A program made the translations under genes and the position numbers. From the NCBI GenBank assembly GCA_022661535.1, contig JAKULF010000021.1:124001-188000 (forward strand): a stretch of 64,000 nucleotides of DNA, given 5' to 3'. Positions 59,764 through 64,000 of this stretch are shown here, in pieces. The stretch comes from Eutypa lata. Taxonomy: Eukaryota; Ascomycota; Sordariomycetes; Xylariales; Diatrypaceae. Position 1 is the first letter of the stretch. Every line of letters begins with the position of its first letter. The notes beneath the pieces are model-generated. The model did not search any database, was not told the origin of the DNA, and was given only the letters and a program-made list of their open reading frames with translations.

Positions 59764-61170
59764 ACAAGTGTGTAGCGGATCGAAGAATCGTCCCTGTGTT
59801 CGTGTCTGGATGGAGGTGGGGTGAAGAGAGCTCTATCCCTCATCAGATCGTCGTAAGTCTGCTTGCCCCCCTTCATCCTTCTCCCTTTGAAGCTGAAGCC
59901 TAATTTAATTTCCAGTCAAAATAAACTCGAACTTATGTTTTCTATTATGGAATACTGGGTGATTGCTTCTGGCAGGGTTTTCCGTTGTCCAGGTTTGTGC
60001 ACTTTGAGAAAAAATAATAATGTATAAAGAGTTATATTACCTTTCAGTGTCGGGAGTTGTATTTCGTAGTTAGACCATTCTGTAGTTACCCATTTACAAG
60101 AGACAGCCATTCTATTCACTAAATGAGAGGCAGCAGGGGGCACCAGGTCACCCTAAATTTGTCGCACAGATGCCCACGGGTACCACGTTTAAGCAGGCTG
60201 TCAAGACCCGTCCGTAATTACTAACATAGAATTACTAACATAGAATTAACATGCCACAAAGATAAGTCCGAAAGTACCTACCTCTAAAATCACAGCTCAA
60301 GTTAATTGAATTTCCTTTCGTGCGCTGGTTCCGCAGTCGAATTTAGCTAGGAGGGTAGGGAAGTAAAGGATGTCTTGAACATCCACTAAGTCGGCCATCG
60401 GGGCTCACAGCCTGCCCGGGTTGATCTCTATATTAACTATTCCATATACCTAGTTAAGTGACATATTAACAACCTCACCGATGCAATCGCGATAGACGGG
60501 CTGTCATATATAAGGCCATGCAGAAGTGCATACTTTATACAATCTGACTTGACGTAGCAGATCTAGATTAACAGTTCTCTCTATAGTTACAGTTTCGCCA
60601 CAGTTTCGGTGTAGTGCAGCAAGGCTAAGGGTAGTGCAGCAAGGCTAAGGGTAGTGCCACAAGGCGAGATAATCAACTACGCCCTAGATCCGATGCCATG
60701 GACTAGGAACCGTAGGACAGCGCGGCTACGTATAAAAATGATTTGCCCAGCACTTATTTTCGCGCACGTGGCTTTCAGGTGTTGGACGACAAGTGCATGC
60801 TTATGCTTGCAGCGATGAGTGAGACGGGAAGCAATGGCACAGCGTTGATTTTGAACACTGCACACTTGTGCCGATGACGTTATGTAGGACGGGAGTTCAC
60901 CGATGGGCCTATTTGGAGGGGCGCTAAGCTCTAAATGTTCTAACAGGAGTTCTATTCTGGACTGTGACAGGGCCGAATTACTCCAATCAGATTCATGGGT
61001 ATCAAGAGGCTTGGCATTGCATTTTGTTTTACATTTCACCATGTGTATAAAGTCGAGCTATGGCCGTAGTCTGAGCCATTCGTGTTCATCATGCCTCCAC
61101 GATTTAATCAGATACCAGAGCAACATCTGGATAGTTTATAACTACTTAACATTTCTTCGAAGTCCACTTC
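59764..61170. other. Intergenic with a 20-bp tandem repeat
   Basis: No convincing gene; a minus-strand stretch of 121 codons (60677-61042) has no recognisable domain. A short tandem repeat lies at 60611-60666. Confidence 0.45.
60611..60666. repeat. 20-bp tandem repeat, 2.8 copies
   Basis: gtagtgcagcaaggctaagg is repeated exactly twice and followed by a partial third copy (gtagtgccacaaggc). A cacagtttcg duplication lies just before it. Confidence 0.9.
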
Positions 61171-62579
61171 ATGCCTGTCGCGAGAGAATGCTCCGAACAA
61201 CGGGGATACCACTCCCGGCAGTCAACTCCCGCTACAACAGCAGACGAACACCTGACTCCTGACAGTTCCTCGGACAGGGGTTCTGCCACGGTATGAAGTT
61301 CCACGCAGAATCGAGTAACAACTGAATAACAAAATATTAGGAATTTCAAGACTGTGGGGACGAACCTGCGAGTCCCAGTACCGTATGGTCCTTCGTGTCG
61401 TCAATTGGCGACCGGGAACATCAGAGCCAGCAGAACCTAGCCCTGGGGGGTAACCGCGTGCATGAAACTTTCGTAGATGATTCACCCACACTAGATTTTC
61501 GAACACCAGCTAGTGACTGTTTGGAATTGGAGTCAGAACTGGCACTGGACGACTCGGAAGGATCGGTATTTCTTGATTCTGACGATACAGCGTCGGAATA
61601 TTCGTGCTCGGATGGAGATGAGGCCGACTTCTTCGAGTGCTCTTCACAGCCTCGGTCCCCCGCGCCTGATGGCCTGTTGTCTGAACACGTTAGTGTGCTA
61701 ACTGAAACGGGAGTGAAAGCTTTCTTACGTACATGGCCCAGAAGTCATACGCGTAAGAGGCGTGGAAGCTGGCCGTCATCCCCCGGGTGCAGGAAGCGGC
61801 TGAAGGTGGAATGTTTTGAGGAGTATGTTGGGGGCGAACAGGGCACTGCTATACATGAGGGGGCTATTCTTGATGGAATACCCAGACCAATGAGGAGGGA
61901 GTTTGCCTGCCCGTTCTATACCCGCCATCCAGACCACTACCCACGCTGTCTCACACATGTCGAGATTCGGGGCGTCCGCGGTCTTTTGAAGCATCTGTAC
62001 ACCGCTCACATTCGGCCCATTTACTGTCCAACCTGTCAGGCCATCTTCACGACGACCCGAGAATGTGATGATCATATCCGGAGCCGCCAGTGCAAGCTCC
62101 GGGAACCCTCACACTGTTTAGGAATAACACCAGAGCAGGTGCAGCAACTATCGAAGCAGGCACACAACTGGCGGGTAGCGGGCTTGGAGCCTAACTATGT
62201 GATGGAGGCGTTGCAATGGTTTGCTATCTGGACAATAGTCTTCCCGAAAGACGAACTACCCCTGCGCCCTTATCTCTCCGGTGATCTGGAGTCTGCCGTC
62301 TGCGCATTGCGCGATTTCTGGTCCACCGAAGGGCCTATCATCGCGGCTCGATTTCTAGAAGCCCAAGCCCCACAGTGCGCTTGTTCCCAAAGGGAGGGTC
62401 GGAATGTGGAAGCACTACAAAGGGCAGTTCTCGATCGTATGATAGACAGCCTCGTCACGAGCTTCAGGCAGGACAAGTGTGACAGGCTCCACGGGCCTGA
62501 GAAAGCCCAGAAAGTTCTCGCTTCTCTCGGGCGGCTTTTCTCGAAGGATCACATGGGCTCTACTATAACCGCGACGTAA
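61171..62579 (+). CDS. C2H2-like zinc-finger protein, member 3 of a local family
   Basis: 452 aa from exons 61171-61290 and 61341-62579 (50-bp intron, GTATGA...TAG, phase 0). Finger block: Cys230-x12-Cys243-x14-His258-x4-His263, then Cys269-x2-Cys272-x12-His285-x5-Cys291 (ACPFY, YPRC, HLYTAH, YCPTC). The shared downstream part is GITPEQVQQL...WFAIWTIVFP. The N-terminal half is very acidic and Ser/Asp-rich (about 95-145), with a basic patch HTRKRRGSW before the fingers. It differs most from member 1 in length and lacks the long C-terminal tail. The two-exon structure with a short first exon is shared with member 2. Function unknown; it points the same way as member 2 and away from member 1 and the NLR. 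Confidence 0.74.
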
Positions 62580-63063
62580 TAAGTCTGACTCTATATATAC
62601 ACATTCATTTCACCTGTTCAAGGCGGAGCACTTGAATCCGTAGGTATTTTTCGTGCATTTGCATGCAACGTCATCCATGGATCTCCTGTCTGTGAGGCCC
62701 ATTCCCATTCCATCATTTCTCTACCCAACTAGTGCTTAGTCCAAGTATTAAGAAGTTGGAAGTCCATATTCTACTTCTCTCCCAGTCTACGGGTTAGGCA
62801 TGCCATTTACCCCGTCCATCTTCCATTAGCCTATATGGTGTTTCAATTCTAGGCTCTGCTGAAGACAAGCCCTATTTCTTTTTTCTTCTCGTTTGATTGA
62901 TATTTCCTAAAGGGGCAGATTCTTCATTCAGACTCATTTTATCAAGCTAAGTAGTACCCCCATCCTGTTATGTGGGCACATGTGTCCTATCCAGCGCGTT
63001 GACCATATCAAAGTTTACCCAGTCATGGTTACTTGCCAGCCAAGCGGCTCGTTTACTGGTATT
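62580..63063. other. Convergent intergenic region
   Basis: Lies between the third zinc-finger gene and the minus-strand DUF1479 gene. Nothing recognisable apart from the expected 3' ends. Confidence 0.4.
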
Positions 63064-64000
63064 TTAAAGTAAATCAAACCCCAATACGGCCTTTCCCTCC
63101 GCTGATATGTCAGCGAATCCCTTATACCCTTTCAACTTTCTCTCATCGACGTCTACATTAGGACTGTCTGGCGGGCCTTTGCCATCAAGGGCGGCTTGTA
63201 ATTGGGTCTTAATGTAAGCTTTGTTTACAGCGGTTGTAGGGCAAGCGGCCACGTAGACGACGCTGGCGTCTCCTGGGCCGTTATGCTCAGGGTCGACGGC
63301 ATGGCACATCTGTCAATAGTAAGCAAGTATATCTTGTCGGGATTTCAAGGAATCACATGAAGACTTACATCCGTGTGCCACCAGACTGTATCACCTGGAT
63401 TCATCTTCGGGATATAGGTGACGCACTTCTCCAAACGAAGGTGAGGGTGCGAAGTAGGACTCAGTCGCTGGCTTTGGTCCTTCATGGTTCCCGGGAACCA
63501 GCTTGACTCGGGATCGAAGGTCCACTTGCTAGCATCCATGAGGTCCTCCTTGTTCACGGGAGGCGAAAAGAAGGGCCTCAAGAGCACGTAAGCGATGACC
63601 GACGAAATGTTTGGGTACAACATCAGCGTGCCGGCGGATGGCGACGCGGGAGTCAATGCCGTCCAGCCCTGGAACGAACGGAAGACGGCCGAATGTGCAT
63701 TGGCCTTGAAAAGGACTTGGTCGGCGTTTTTTCGAACGTTGAGATCAAACGCGTCATGGAGTTCCGGGTTCCCAGAGAATATGTTGTCGTATACTTTGCG
63801 GTACTGCGGATCCGCCCATCGGCACAGGCTCCCGGCGTCAATATGTGGACCGAGGCCCAGAAATGCTTGTCCCGACTCTCGGATCCGAGCCGCGTCAGTG
63901 TAACTCAGCGGCTCCGGGCTTGTCTCGTTAGATTCGTCGTGGAAGAGCTCATTCAACGCTCTCTGAAGTAGTATCTGGTTGGGGTGAGTACGGATGGCTA
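63064..64000 (-). CDS. DUF1479-family protein (2-oxoglutarate/Fe(II) dioxygenase-like), partial
   Basis: C-terminal 290 or so residues; the 5' part is beyond the window. Exons seen on the minus strand: about 63369-63974, then 63064-63309, with an intron 63310-63368 (GTAAGT...CAG) and probably another acceptor at 63975-63977. Signatures of the fungal DUF1479 proteins are clear: GPHIDAGSLCRWADP (an HxD metal motif), FRSFQGWTAL, SSWFPGTMK, and WWHTD joined by splicing to MCHAVD. The HxD and later His residues fit the double-stranded beta-helix of Fe(II)/2-oxoglutarate oxygenases, as in bacterial YbiU relatives. The substrate is unknown. The visible part looks intact and ends with a normal stop. 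Confidence 0.85.

Noticed and set aside
60677..61042. Minus-strand frame of 121 codons
   Set aside because: No domain, mixed composition and an overlapping plus-strand frame of similar length; likely chance.

Overview
The window looks like nuclear DNA of a filamentous ascomycete (Pezizomycotina). The evidence is short introns (mostly 50-130 bp) with GTRAGT-like donors, CTAAC/CTRAC-like branch sites and YAG acceptors, fungal gene families (Zn2Cys6 regulator, NACHT-type NLR, Blm10, fungal DHHC enzyme, DUF1479 family, FAX-like GST), and A+T blocks whose base composition points to RIP (repeat-induced point mutation). A sordariomycete, perhaps Xylariales-like, is my guess; the order is not proven by the sequence.

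Layout. 1-3540 is an almost pure A/T block. 4.8-16.4 kb carries a Zn2Cys6 regulator, an eight-exon protein kinase, an SRR1-like pseudogene, a secreted cysteine-containing protein and a DHYC palmitoyltransferase-like membrane protein. 16.4-24.2 kb carries an odd tandem repeat, an RRM-like protein, and a BCS1-like AAA ATPase divergent from an aminoglycoside-phosphotransferase-like kinase. 25.1-31.4 kb is an accessory stretch: a hairpin pair related to a mobile-element end, two paralogous unknown genes on either side of a dead carnitine-acyltransferase gene, a 15-bp tandem array with palindromes, and a tRNA-like fossil. 31.7-48.1 kb is mostly conserved housekeeping or metabolic content: FAX-like GST, MFS transporter, the large proteasome activator Blm10/PA200, a small membrane protein and an SDR oxidoreductase. 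49.3-62.6 kb is again accessory: a RIP-mutated inverted-repeat element, an NLR, and three members of one C2H2-like zinc-finger family. The right edge cuts a DUF1479 gene.

How it fits together. The genes do not form one obvious pathway. The most coherent accessory unit is the NLR plus three divergent zinc-finger paralogs beside a decayed transposon, which resembles the fast-evolving neighbourhoods of fungal non-self-recognition genes; that link is inference. Two pseudogenes, two RIP-altered regions and a relic of a mobile-element end show that repeats and duplicated genes have been actively mutated and lost here. Exon models were built by hand: each join keeps the reading frame, but none was checked against transcripts.
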